DNA of 64,000 nucleotides. Source: Karstenula rhodostoma CBS 690.94. Taxonomy: Eukaryota; Ascomycota; Dothideomycetes; Pleosporales; Didymosphaeriaceae. Location: NCBI GenBank assembly GCA_010093485.1, contig MU001512.1, positions 270,842 through 334,841 on the forward strand. The letters are read 5' to 3'. The translations under genes and the position numbers were made by a program. Of the stretch, positions 50,455-61,552 are shown piece by piece. Every line of letters starts with the position of its first letter. Positions within the stretch are counted from its first letter, which is position 1. The notes beneath the pieces are model-generated. The model worked only from the letters and a program-made list of their open reading frames with translations. It was not told the DNA's origin and ran no database searches.

Positions 50455-51834
50455 TCAAGCAGGAACCTGATAGAACTCGGTAGCCCGAGCCGCGTAGAAG
50501 TTTTGCTCGGCTTGGTATTTAGCCCACGGCCGAAGCGAGCTCACTTGGTCTCTGGAAAAGCCCGTAGAGGCTGCTTCGCCATCAAATCTTCTCGCGATCC
50601 AGTCCAGATAGCGTTGTTGGCCAACCCAAACGGCCGAGGCATGCGTGATGTTGCTGTATATGGCATAGGATATGCTCTCTTTCGGGTTGGCAGTGGCCGT
50701 CTTCTCCACAGCAGCAGTCGTAGTACGCACGTCTATGTTGAAGTCATTGTCTCCCTGGATTACCAGCAGAGGTCCTTTTATTGGCTTCCCCCCGTTTCCA
50801 GTGGCGGCTTGGAAGCGCTGTATGTACTCGTTCTTTTCCCATCCGTCTTTCAATATTGGAAAACCAGCCATGGTAAGGAGCAATGCGATCGTCGCTTGTA
50901 CATTCCCCCCCGTCTTCTGTTCAAGAGCGAAACGTTGTGCTCCTTCGGGAGTAAGAACGCTGGAGATGTTGAAATCTGGATAGATGTTGGCGATTGTAGG
51001 AAGCGTCGCTGCGACCAACAATGCTTTAATTGGGTTGCCCTGTGGCAAGTCGAGGAGGCGTGTGACTGGGGATATTGCAACGCCTCCCAAGTAACCGTCG
51101 ATGGGATTTGTTCGCATGCGCTCGGCGAAGCTCCAAACTGCACCGCCGCCTTGCGAATGGCCAATAGTCGTGAATTGTTTACCAAGGAATGAGAATGCAG
51201 AGCGCGCCGCTTTTAGAGCGTACTCCATATCGTTCGCCTGAGCAGGCCCGGTTAGATATTCGTGCGTAATGTTCTTTCCAGCAGCGTTCTTGCCCACGCC
51301 AAGTCCGGCATAATCAGGCGCCACAACGACATAGCCTTGCTGAACAAGGGGTGTGGGTCCTTGCGCATTCTGCCAAAGGTCTCTCAGATGGGATGGGCCA
51401 CTCTCTGGGTGTAAACCAGATGTACCATGCCCCCATACCACCACTGGGACACTGCCACCTTTGATTTTGCGAGGGCTGTAAGGGAACAGAACGTATCCTG
51501 ATGCAGGAGTCTTCTTTCCCAGGAAGCTTTTGCTTTGGTAAAGGATTCGGGAAATCGATGTCGTCGGAGGAATAGTGTAGAGAGTTGGGTCCATGTCTTC
51601 GACTCTAAAGACGGTACCGAAATCGGCGTCTGCCCACCCAGGAGCAACTTGGTAGAATGGGTCTTCGGACACTGACCCTTTGACCCATGTCGATCGCTCA
51701 AAGGCAAGGGCAGGAAGGACTCCATCAGGAAGTTGGTTGGGAGCGGCCGTTTGCCTGACCAATAGAGTGGACAAGTCGACGTTAAATGCAGCGCTCTGTG
51801 AAACGAGCCAAAACAAAGAGAAAAACTTTAACAT
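50455..51834 (-). CDS. Secreted lipase-like alpha/beta hydrolase
   Basis: This single-exon gene encodes 459 residues starting with an ATG at 51,834. A signal peptide (MLKFFSLFWLVSQSAA) is present. The alpha/beta-hydrolase fold shows VVVWGHGTSG (oxyanion region, about 131-140), VVVAPDYAGLG, the nucleophile elbow GHSQGG with Ser227, a likely acid in GDNDFNID (D364) and His398 in NITHAS. The layout resembles the secretory lipase family (PF03583-like) of fungi. It probably hydrolyses esters or lipids outside the cell. Substrate cannot be inferred. Confidence 0.8.
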   Translation of the reverse strand: MLKFFSLFWLVSQSAAFNVDLSTLLVRQTAAPNQLPDGVLPALAFERSTWVKGSVSEDPFYQVAPGWADADFGTVFRVEDMDPTLYTIPPTTSISRILYQSKSFLGKKTPASGYVLFPYSPRKIKGGSVPVVVWGHGTSGLHPESGPSHLRDLWQNAQGPTPLVQQGYVVVAPDYAGLGVGKNAAGKNITHEYLTGPAQANDMEYALKAARSAFSFLGKQFTTIGHSQGGGAVWSFAERMRTNPIDGYLGGVAISPVTRLLDLPQGNPIKALLVAATLPTIANIYPDFNISSVLTPEGAQRFALEQKTGGNVQATIALLLTMAGFPILKDGWEKNEYIQRFQAATGNGGKPIKGPLLVIQGDNDFNIDVRTTTAAVEKTATANPKESISYAIYSNITHASAVWVGQQRYLDWIARRFDGEAASTGFSRDQVSSLRPWAKYQAEQNFYAARATEFYQVPA

Positions 51835-52940
51835 GGCGGCAGTGAGGAATTGACAGATAGGTTGATGATTCCCCAGGTAGGCAATGCAAGATGAAATCTC
51901 GCTGCCCGCTTCGAATTCCCTTCTCGAAGCTTGACGTACGACCCTGCTGCAGAAACCCGGCAGCCTAATATATGTTCAACATTATGAGAAGGATATCCCG
52001 CTCTCCCAAGACTCGTTTACAAACCCGATCCACGGAGCTTGATGTTCGGTCGCGGTGGCTTTCTTCGAATAAAAATAAGATGGCGCCTTTTGCCAAAACC
52101 ACCTATCAAAGGCCTACCTCGGTAGTGGACATAAGCAAGATTGTATAGGGGCGTCACCACGTCCGGCGAAACCCTTGCAAGTGCTTATCTTGGCAATGCA
52201 CGCGACCTCAGGTAAGGTCAGCATAAATACGAGATGGGGAACGAGCCCAAGGAAACTTGCTATCCATGCACCGAGTTTCGCCTCGTCGCCTACCGCTTGG
52301 GTAGTCTTCGAGGAAAGACCACTCTACAACTCGCACATACATCTCTACTAAAAATCTAACGGGCCATTATTATTGTCATTAGTTCCTTCGGAACCTTTGA
52401 CTTCAATAATGAATACTGGAAATGAAGTTGAAGCACGACAATCATAAGCCACAATCCCAAACGACGCTATTGAAGAGCGTTTGAAAGTCCGGAGACAGGG
52501 ATAGAGACTACCATTTGTGGAAGTCGTAAACGATCAGGAGCGTTCGGATACGAAGGTCTCGGCTGGTTGCCATAACTGCTGCAGTTATGGTGGCCGCTCT
52601 GCTTGTCGAACTTGATGTCAATGTAACAGACGAACACACATGCAGCTTTCACTATTTCGAAACAGTTTTGGGGGCAGTAATAAGAAAAGCAGCACACGTA
52701 ACTTAGCAACAACCGTGCCACGGTTTGCGAGCGCATGTGATAGCATGTATGACAGTGGTTGATATGGGGACGTATGTCCCAGTTACAGAGCCGCATCAAG
52801 ACTCCACGTGTCATTACAGGGTGCTGTTGCATCGGTCTAGAACTCTGCAGGGTTAATCCTACGCTGTACCTCTTTCAATTACAGGGTTCTAATCAGCCAA
52901 GAGTCCTAAAATATAACAACTTTGAAGCATCACCTACTCC

Positions 52941-53055
52941 ACACCCTCCCAGGAGGTGCGAATGCCTAGCGCGTCTGAGGGTATCAGACCTAGGAGTGGT
53001 CTTTTACAAGAGAAAACCTAGACGCGCTAGGCACCCGTAATTCTTGGGAGGGTGT
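52941..53055. mobile_element. MITE-like foldback element, copy 1
   Basis: The 115-bp palindrome has arms ACACCCTCCCA...GCCTAGCGCGTCT and AGACGCGCTAGGC...TGGGAGGGTGT. It shares arm and centre sequence with 61,163-61,259. It is non-coding. Confidence 0.6.
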
Positions 53056-53247
53056 AAGGGGGATACTCACTACAGGGTTCTCAACCTACGTGCGTACATC
53101 CTGTCGGACTCCACGTGCTATGTACTGAGATTCCACGTGCCACGTCTACCTGAATTCGGCTAGTGCTGACTGTACCTAGATACCCGCGAATCTCGTGCGG
53201 CTGATCTAGTCGCGGCGCTCCAACCATCGTATGGCACCATCTGCTGT

Positions 53248-53424
53248 GTTGCAGCCCTATCTTTTGGCAGTGGGTTCTCCGGGGTAAGGGTCACGTAAAG
53301 TATTAAATGGTGGTATCTTTCTATAATAGGAAAGTACCTTACTATAAAGGGGTGTAAATACGCTGATGTAGGGATTAGATCCTCCGAAGGAAATGGACCC
53401 ACTGCAGAAAGATAGGGCTGCAAC
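53248..53424. mobile_element. Second foldback element, different family
   Basis: The 177-bp segment has about 30-bp inverted ends GTTGCAGCCCTATCTTT...GCAGTGGGT and its complement. The centre is A+T-rich. It is non-coding and I cannot define a target duplication. Confidence 0.55.
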
Positions 53425-54394
53425 CACAGTATACTCACTTCAATTTGAAATGGGCATTGGTGGCTGCCTGCACTAATCGTATTCGGTGTTGTATCTATAG
53501 CTTATGCAGTCGAGTGAATACTCTTACCTGCAACAGATGTCCCTTCAGCGGCCAAGAAGCCAACTTGGCAATCGAGAAGTCAAGATTGCTGGGAACATGT
53601 TTCGAACATCCGAAAGCGGCCCACGTGCCTACCGAGGTGCAGTTCAGGCTGATGAGGGGTAAACGGATTACGGCGACCAAGATTCTCTCGCGTATACGAT
53701 TTGGTAAGGATAAAAATGGAGTGTACTGTCTTCTCGAGTACTATGAACTTGATAGTGCAGGTGAGTGCAGTGTAATCAGGTGCAATAGAACGATTTTTGA
53801 CTACGCAATTGTCATTGCACGCTCGTTTCATCGGCACCCACTGCATGAATGGAAGCCCAACTATGATTTATAATGCTGTAGAAAGCGTCCAGTGGCGTCT
53901 AGATGGGGTGGGAAGGTGGGGTTGGCTCCAAAGTAGCCGATTAAAACGAGTGCTGAAACAACAGAGGACAGTCAGTGGCAACGAACAATATGTTGTATGG
54001 TTACGACCTACATTGTCGCTCTACTTGGGTAGATGGGATTGCAAAATTCCAAGTGTCACTCATCTCGCGTATTGTTTTGAGAGTTATGAGGGGCTGTTTC
54101 CTTTTGTGGAAGGTATGAATAATCATTATTATTCTGCCGGCCTATAATGGGAGTTCTTCCACTTGCAAAAAGAAGTGGCCGCATGGGTAGGTCAAGGCCA
54201 TGAAGAGAAAGTGGCCACTCAGAAACCGCAGATACGAACAAATCTTAACACCTGTCCCGAACTCCCTCCCCAAAATCATCATGAATAACCTAGAGATACA
54301 ATAAAGCCACACCCCCATGCCCTACAAGCGGGCGAAAAAGACGACCAACACTGGATACAGAAGTCCCGGTTGGCATAACTCACTTACAAAAAGG

Positions 54395-56363
54395 CTATTC
54401 CAGTTTCTCAAAAACCAACTTCAACTCCCCCGGAAGTGGCGTCAACTGATCCCTCATGTTCTTTTCCACACTCATCTCGTCAGAAGTCCCTGGGGCAAAA
54501 CGAATGGAGTATTTGGAGACAAGGATAGCAACGGCAAGCCTCATCTGGGACATGGCTACCTTTTTGCCGGCGCAGCTGTTACGACCTATGAAAAGTTAAT
54601 TTCGGCACGGATTCAGGGATATCGTGGAACCTAGTGAATAGATGACCGTACCCATGGAAAAGGGAGCAAAGGCCCTCTTGTCTTTGACAAATTCGGGTTT
54701 GCTGTACCAGCGTTCCGGGATGAACTCGTGTGGGGATGCATAGGCTTCTTCGACTGATGTTGGGAGAAATCATATTAGCAGTGGCCAGGAACACGCAGAT
54801 TGGAAACGTCAGCAATCACTCACGTCGTCCATTACTCCAGCGTGGGGCAACGACCTTGATGCCACCGGGTATATATACACCCTCACAATTGAGGCCCTCG
54901 GGCCCGGTTATCCGTGATCCAAAAGTCGGCCCCGCGGGGTAAAGTCTCAGGGACTCATTGATCGTGGCTGTGAGATGTGGCAGCGCAGACAAAGCCGTCA
55001 TGTCATTGTAGTCTACATTGCGCAGCTCTTGGCGAATCTTCTCTGCATGCTCGGGCCAGCGGGCAAGGCAATAGAAGAGAAGGATGAGACTCGGACCCGA
55101 GGTGCTATTGCGTGTCAGTCCGCTGTTCGACCGTTTTTCGAATTCAGGGCAGAGCCAACCTTCCTGCGAGGAGTATAACACCACAGTCGCCGCCGACGGC
55201 TTCACGGCTGATCATGTCTGCGTCCTTGCGTTGGGAATCTTCGATGAAGAATGAAGCTATATCAACCGACTCTGGCTTGCTCTAATACGGTTCTGTCAGC
55301 AGATTAGACATTCATGGCACGGAAGGAAGCTATTCAAGCTCTTACATTTAACCTCTTCACTACAATGCTTTGAGTCATCTCGAGAAATTTGAACCAGTGC
55401 GGGATGTTCCAGACTCCTGGAAAGAGAGCAAATGCCATCCTGAGAATCCAGGGCGAGGGAGTGGTAGGCCCAAGAATACTCAGGGAACCCCCAAGTTTGG
55501 AAGCCCCATCCTTGACCTCCTCATTCGCCTGGCCAAAACCAATGTCTTTGAGCACGTCAAATGTCATCTGGTATAGCAGGTCGTTCATGACGATGGGCTT
55601 GGTGTTCTGCGCGCTGATGATGCTCTCGAGTTCTAAGACATGAGTTGTGATCCTTCGATAATATTGCTTTACAGCTGTGCGGTCATGTTAGCAAAGAGGT
55701 AACCATCAATGTCAAAGAGGAAGTAATAGACACCCACCGGATAATGACATTGCCTTGTCCCAAACTTTTCGACGAGCGGTCTGGATGGCAGGGTCTCTAC
55801 TAAATACCTGGACGCCTGGATGCAAGAGATCATACCAGTCAGATCTGGCATTGCGATTCTGGGGCCCGTCTAGCCATTCGAGTCCGGCGGGATGAATGAT
55901 GGTAATCTCGCTCGGACCTTGTAGAAAAATCAGTGAGTACGATTAGGTGAAGCCGGTGGCTAGGAAAAGACTGACCCGTCCTGACAAAGGTCCCATACTT
56001 CTGACGCCACGACTCCAACACAAGGTGATTCTTGGAGTATCGGCAAAGCCAAACGTGCCATAGCTTCGACACTGCGGCCAGGCGAGGGCCTGGAAAAGAT
56101 CTCAGGCGATGGAAGAAGAGTCTGTATATGGCCATGCTGCCAAGAAGGCCACAAAGATAGACCAGGAAAGGTAGCGCGACTCCATACCAAGCTGAAAGCC
56201 CAGAGACCAGCTTCTTGACTAGCAGGAGAGTAAAGGCAAGCGCATGGGCTAGGATAATGTGCGGGGCTTGGAGGTGCCATTCGCCGCGCATGAAAAAGCC
56301 CAAATGCATGATCACACCGAGAAAGAATGGCGCGATGACCATCGGGGCCACTGGAGCCATCAT
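54395..56363 (-). CDS. Cytochrome P450 monooxygenase
   Basis: Seven exons (56,363-55,976; 55,917-55,738; 55,674-55,346; 55,281-55,160; 55,104-54,824; 54,753-54,652; 54,585-54,395) encode 530 residues, all joined in frame. The N-terminus has several hydrophobic segments (GVIMHLGFFMRGEWHLQAP...), as in the fungal group annotated as tryprostatin-B-6-hydroxylase-like. P450 hallmarks are RSFPGPRL, the I-helix LLAGSTSGP, ExxR (ESLR, about 390-393), PERW, and the heme loop FSMGRNSCAG with Cys472, which is split by the last intron. The start is uncertain: an ATG at 56,537 is in frame and would add 58 residues. It probably oxidises a lipophilic or secondary metabolite. It is an ER membrane protein. 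Confidence 0.85.
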
Positions 56364-57059
56364 AGCGCTGTAAACGACGAGAAAATGGATGGAACAAAAC
56401 AATGTATGGCTGATATACCAGTTTTTGGCTGAGAATAACGGGGTTGCGTGGGCGCGCGAAGTCTGCGTACCAGCCCCAAGATGAATACCTCTTTCGATCC
56501 CGATCCCTGGATGGTCTTTGGGGCCAAAGATAGTCATTGACTAGGAACCCTTACCGACCTCGTCGCTAATCGGGGTCATCCAAATGGGGTTATCAGTGGT
56601 GTAATCCAGAGGGGACTAGTAGTTTCAGCTCGGCCTTCCCGTTCGCGCAGGTGGCAACACTCTTTTATTGATTACTGTACAGCCTGGACATCAGCAGTGT
56701 CTTGCCTAAAGTACGATCCTACGAATTGACCTGTTTTTTGTAACGACTCTTGGATACCAATTTAGCTTGGCTATAAGGGATGGCAGCGGTAGAAGTAACA
56801 GATCTGCGAGGGGCTTTGCCTAGGTTCAACTGTACATCTCCGAAACTGAGGTGAATAGTAGCCTTTTTACAGAGGATGTCTTGAATACACATATGTTGTT
56901 TGTCTCGGAGAGACCTAAGACATGGGGTAAACTGCGTCACATATTGCATAGTCGGGAAAATTCTTCATAGGCAGCAGCCAAGGGCATAAAACAGTACTAC
57001 AACGGTACACGAAGTTGCGCCAACAAAGATGAACACCGTAAGCCTACATCACCACTATC
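56364..57059. other. Intergenic, P450 promoter
   Basis: About 700 bp, or 520 bp if the P450 starts at 56,537. The 3' flank of the seven-TM gene lies at the right. Nothing else is recognised. Confidence 0.5.
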
Positions 57060-58508
57060 TCAACCTTCCCTTCTATTCTTCCACTCGTCGTCGGACAGCC
57101 TGGAATAGGTCTGGCGGACTTGACTTGTTTTCCAGATGTGGTTTTGGGCGCCGTTCGCGTTCGAGACCGGGCGTTGGCCGCCGTTCTCCAATTCATCCAT
57201 TTTAGTGAACGTCTCAGGTGTGGTTGCACAACCAGCGTTAACAGTCGAGGTGGCGTGTTCGCGCAGCTCGAGAGTATCGTCGTTATCGAAGCCGTCCTGG
57301 GTGTCCAGTGTGGTCATGCCAGTACCACCCGTACCCATGTATCTGGCCATGGTATTTGAGAGTTTGCTACTCTTGCCAGACTTTCCCTGCTTATCAGACG
57401 AGCCGTAGGTCACGAGCCCAGCTTTGGCGGACTTGGTCGTGGTCTTTGCAGAAGGTCCAGTTCCGCGGAAATGGTGATAGAGTCGAGAGAAAGACGGCAT
57501 GCAACCGACGAATATGACAATGGAGATCTCGGCGGTCCTGGATGCCGGCGTCAGAGATAAGGTCATCGGCTAACTCCACTTGAGCGGGGAGGACTTACAC
57601 GAGCAACGCAAGCTTTGTCAACCACCAAGTCTGATCAATGTTGGTTAGGAGTATGACGCGAATGTACATGCCTCCGATACCTATTGCAATCGCACTATTC
57701 GTTCGCTATTAGCAAAAGGAAAGCGATGTTCTTGGAGGCGTGAGGCATACATCAAACTGACGGCGAAGACAGACAAGGCGGCCAGCTTGCGTTTCGTGGA
57801 GAGTGAGAGGTGCCAGATAGCCCAGGTCGGAATGAGAAGGGCCTCGACATCAGATATAATGTTGAGTACTCCGGAGCTGAGGTTCACTTGAATGGCATCG
57901 GTACACTTGCCTGCGACCGCGTCGCCAAGCCATATCTTCTCTCGCGGCCAGCACTGAAAGACGTAGGAGAAGAAGAGGCCGGTATAAAAGATAGCGTTGA
58001 CCACGATGGACCCCACTGCATTCCAGTCAGTTGGAGCAGTTCATCGTAGCTAGCCCCGTGCAGACTCACCTATAACCCAATAGATAGCATTTTTCCTGCC
58101 GGTGGTGAAGATCGACCTGAGCTGGAAAAGTACCGAAAGCTTTGCGGCGGCTGTAGGGATCGAGTACATGCAGTATACGATGTTGATCCAGTACAAGAGG
58201 TTGGAAATTTGTGCAACAGAAACATCGTACATGTGGTGCGTGAGGCCCATGCCAGTGAGATGAAGGATGACGGCGCAATAGGAAACAAAGGAAGCGTAGG
58301 CAAAGTAACTCAGGTAATCCTCGATTAGGTGGCTACCCGGGACAACAACCAACTTCACGAAAAGCCGGGCAGCTATTCCTATCGTTGCGAGCGCAAGCAC
58401 GATCCCCGACGTGACATAGACCGCTGTCAACTGGTCGACTGGGTCAATGAAATTCGACTCTGTTCCATTCGGCGGGTCGATGACAGGAGTGGTAGTAGGG
58501 TCGGTCAT
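57060..58508 (-). CDS. Pth11-type seven-TM (fungal rhodopsin-like domain) protein
   Basis: Four exons (58,508-58,070; 58,015-57,751; 57,694-57,599; 57,537-57,060) encode 425 residues. Introns of 53, 55 and 60 bp have GTGAGT, GTATGC and GTAAGT donors. Seven hydrophobic segments span about 25-290. They include DQLTAVYVTSGIVLAL, the LIEDYLSYFAY block typical of this fungal family, and GKCTDAIQVNLSSGVLNIISDVEALLIP, near-identical in style to the conserved C...N...SD..ll.lP pattern. The tail (about 290-425) is Ser/Thr/Gly-rich and hydrophilic. Family members are integral membrane proteins, some acting as receptors like Pth11, most uncharacterised. It has no CFEM domain. Confidence 0.8.
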
Positions 58509-59411
58509 TGCTACGGTGCGGCGTAGTGTTGATGCTTCTCTGATTGGAAAATGTGGGGAATGAAGCTGCAGCAGTGAGGGTGGAGCTGTGATTTTGACCT
58601 AGCGGATCAGCTAGCCCACCCCACCCCTTGGAAGGCTGGAAAATGGGTGCAGAACACCGCATGCTTAGACGCAGGTCGGGGTATGGTCGCGTAGACCCAC
58701 TAAGGTAAGGTAGGACTGGGATTCGGGAATGCACTATGTATGGTGGCTGAGGTTGAGGCCTCCGCTGACTGCATGGGTGGGTTACATCCCGCGGCACAGA
58801 GACCCGCAACCGCAATTGGATAGATAACACTATAACGGCAATACGAGTACGAGGGTACAGATTACTGTAGAACCCCGAAGTCTGGTTGCCTTGTGACATA
58901 ATTCCACGTAACGGGAGCCAAAGCGCTCGCTCATGTGTGGTTTAATCAAACGGGTGACAAGAAAAACCAAGAACCAAGAATAAAGACGGAAAGTGCGAAT
59001 GCGAGTAACGAGGAAATTCGACTGCCGCCAGATGATAAGATATATCGCGTAAAGATGATAATCTGGCGATCTCGCTACTCAAACCACTGCCACGCGTTCT
59101 ACTAGATTGCCAGGGCGAAGAAGTAACTTGTCGTGATGATTGATGTACCGATAACCAGGAATTATAGCCAGGACACAGGACGAGAGACGAGGGAAGAAAG
59201 AAGGTAATAAAAGGTAAAAGCGAGGGAAGTCCTAACATGTTTATAGCTACATGGATATCGCCCTTGTCCCGTGCGCTTCATCCTGCTCGCGGGCCCCCAC
59301 GAGCGCCTCCCGCTTATTCCACAGCTTCGGGACCTCCATGAGTCGCGCTGTCTCGTATACTCGGATCGCTTCCATGACATACCATACATCTCGTTGTACC
59401 TAACCGCCACC
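58509..59411. other. Intergenic, nothing recognised
   Basis: These 900 bp separate the seven-TM gene start from the SDR gene stop. Minus-strand frames here show no family resemblance. The promoter of the seven-TM gene is expected at the left. Confidence 0.5.
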
Positions 59412-60422
59412 TCACGACCAGGGATGCCCATCTTTCCCGAGCTTTGCGTTCAAGAAAGCCCGACCGAGCAGATTGTCGCGAACGATCTCATCCTTGTGAG
59501 CCTCCATCTCCTCAATATCCCCTATTGACGCGGTCTTATGTCAGCCGAGTAACTAGTTTTGGGCATCTGTGGCGGACTCACAATTGACGCTGACTATGCC
59601 GCCACGCAACCATTCGGCGCGCGGAGTAGACAGGAAAAGTGTCCAGCTGGCACTGAGCTCAGGGGTATCCTTCGCATACGGCTTCAACGAATCGACCGTC
59701 ATGGCAGTCTGAACGATTCCCGGGATGAGTAGGAAAACGCGGGTATTGGGCTGTTCGGCGTGCAGGTTTTCCATGATGCGGGTGAGGGCCAGCTTGGACG
59801 CCGTGTAGCCGCCCATACCTGGGAATACGGTGGCAATTGCGCCCGTCGTGAAGCTGACGACGGTGCCGGACCCATCCGCCTGGGTGAGGAAGTTTTGTGT
59901 TACCAGGTACGTCCCCAGCACGTTGACTTGGAAATCGGTGAAGAATTTCGTGGGCTCGGCGGTGCCCACGAGGCCGGCTTCCAAACTGCCCGCACTGTTG
60001 ATGAGCACGTCGATCTTGCCGACCGCCTCCTTGGCGGCTGCGAAGAGCGCCGCGACCGAGGCTTCGTTGGTGATGTCGGCCGACTGGGCGAGGACTTTGG
60101 TGGCGGGCGCAAGACTCTGGAGGCGTGTGGCGACGCTCTCAAGCGCTTCGGTGTTGCGCCCCGTGATCACGATGCCAGAAGCTCCTGCGGTGGCCCACGA
60201 TTCGGCGATGACCTGCATCTATTGGCCACGGGAAAGGAAAATCGTGCCCCCGGATCTCGTGCTTACCTTGCCTATGCCCCCAGAAACGCCAGTAATGAGC
60301 ACCGTCTTTCCTTTCGCTGACAGCTCTGGCTGAGTCGGCTCTAACAGTGGATACACATCACGGCGGACTTGCTTGGTCAGCTGGAAGGGCAGAGTGAATG
60401 CGTTAGGGTCCGAGTAGTCCAT
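59412..60422 (-). CDS. Short-chain dehydrogenase/reductase (classical SDR)
   Basis: Three exons (60,422-60,267; 60,218-59,582; 59,521-59,412) encode 300 residues. Introns are 47 bp (GTAAGC...AATAG) and 59 bp (GTGAGT, GCTGAC branch, AATAG). The cofactor motif TGVSGGIG (about 44-51) is followed by NSAG, a catalytic Ser about 174, and YTASK (Tyr190, Lys194). The C-terminal exon gives ...LGKDGHPWS, similar to related fungal SDRs. An N-terminal extension of about 38 residues precedes the first strand. The enzyme should oxidise or reduce a small carbonyl/alcohol with NAD(P). It lies between the seven-TM and acyl-CoA-oxidase-like genes. Confidence 0.82.
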
Positions 60423-61552
60423 TGTAGCTAGGGGTTCGTGATCTCGTATTCGCGGGCAGGAGAGAGCAATGAATGAAGTAGAGTTTGGAGAATGTGAGGA
60501 ATTGGGTATTGACAGGTGCGCACATATGTAGTACGCTTATGTAATCAAACAAGCTCTAAATCATAGTGGGAAAGGACGCAACGAATCGGTCGGATAGGCG
60601 CCGTCTAGCTTAATTTGACATCTCAGCTCTGCGCCGTTGAACACGAACTACCCAGTCCTCTTGGCCCCCAATACTACATTGCAGGGACATTGACGCAGGG
60701 TTCTGCCGATCGGTGTGCTCGTATCCAAGAACGTTCCAGATGCGGTTGCTTCCTGTCTTACGCCAAAACTGTGCCTCATTGGCTGATGGGCGCCTGTTAT
60801 TTTCGGACTTCGATTTCAATGGAACAGGGTATAGATACACAAACAATATACAGTCACGCTTACATTAATCCGGATATCGGTGTACGCAGCTGAATTTCCA
60901 TAATGAGGCAGAACTGCTCAATGCTGTGCCACCGGAGATGCTTATACTCTGCAGATACCTTATCGTATGCATGGCACAGCATCGGCTAAATGCGTCGATG
61001 CATGCTGTGGAGATTATGTAAGGCCTAGACTGAACGCCGGCAGGCATTGCGGGGCAATCAATTCGATGGCAAGTCAACGGTCAGCTTATCGTTTGATAGC
61101 GTTATTACGCCATACGCGTTAGGGTCACCCGTTAACCGGTGTTGACAGCTTCCGATCCCAGTACACCCCTCCCAGGATGTTCGGGTGTGCCTAGCGCATC
61201 TGGGGAACAGACCTTCGATTGGCGTGCAAGAAACCCGAGCATACATGCTGGGAGGGTGTAGAGGTGAAGCTGTGGCAGTGAATGCTATGAGCTGGTAGTG
61301 TTCGGAGTCGTTCAGACAACTTCCTACAACGGAATTCCCTAATCACACTCGCTGCTTCCCATCGCTGTTTTCACACGTAGGATCGATATCCTGGCGTACG
61401 CATTGATCTGATCTCAATTAAACTACCCCAAGAGACAAGGGAAGGTATTCAATATATCCACATCAAGGTCTCCCACGATTCCATATATCCACATCACGTT
61501 CTCCCACGATTCGACCTCACCATAATCATCACTTTTTACACTGCTCTCTCCG
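60423..61552. other. Divergent intergenic region with a foldback element
   Basis: These 1.1 kb lie between the SDR and acyl-CoA-oxidase-like starts. They contain the 97-bp foldback at 61,163-61,259 and a short direct repeat (CATATATCCACATCA..TCTCCCACGATTC) near 61,450-61,513. The rest is unremarkable. Confidence 0.55.
61163..61259. mobile_element. MITE-like foldback element, copy 2
   Basis: The ends ACACCCCTCCCAG and CTGGGAGGGTGT are inverted, flanked by T on the left and A on the right, so a TA target duplication is possible. The centre shares GCCTAGCGC-TCTG and GACCT...CAAG with the copy at 52,941. Confidence 0.6.

Larger units (their letters stand above)
51835..54394. other. Gene-poor 2.6 kb holding foldback elements
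   Basis: No convincing gene is present. Two foldback elements lie here (52,941-53,055 and 53,248-53,424). The phrases TACAGGGT and CCACGTG recur between 52,800 and 53,140, suggesting further decayed repeats. The left end holds the promoter of the lipase-like gene. Confidence 0.55.
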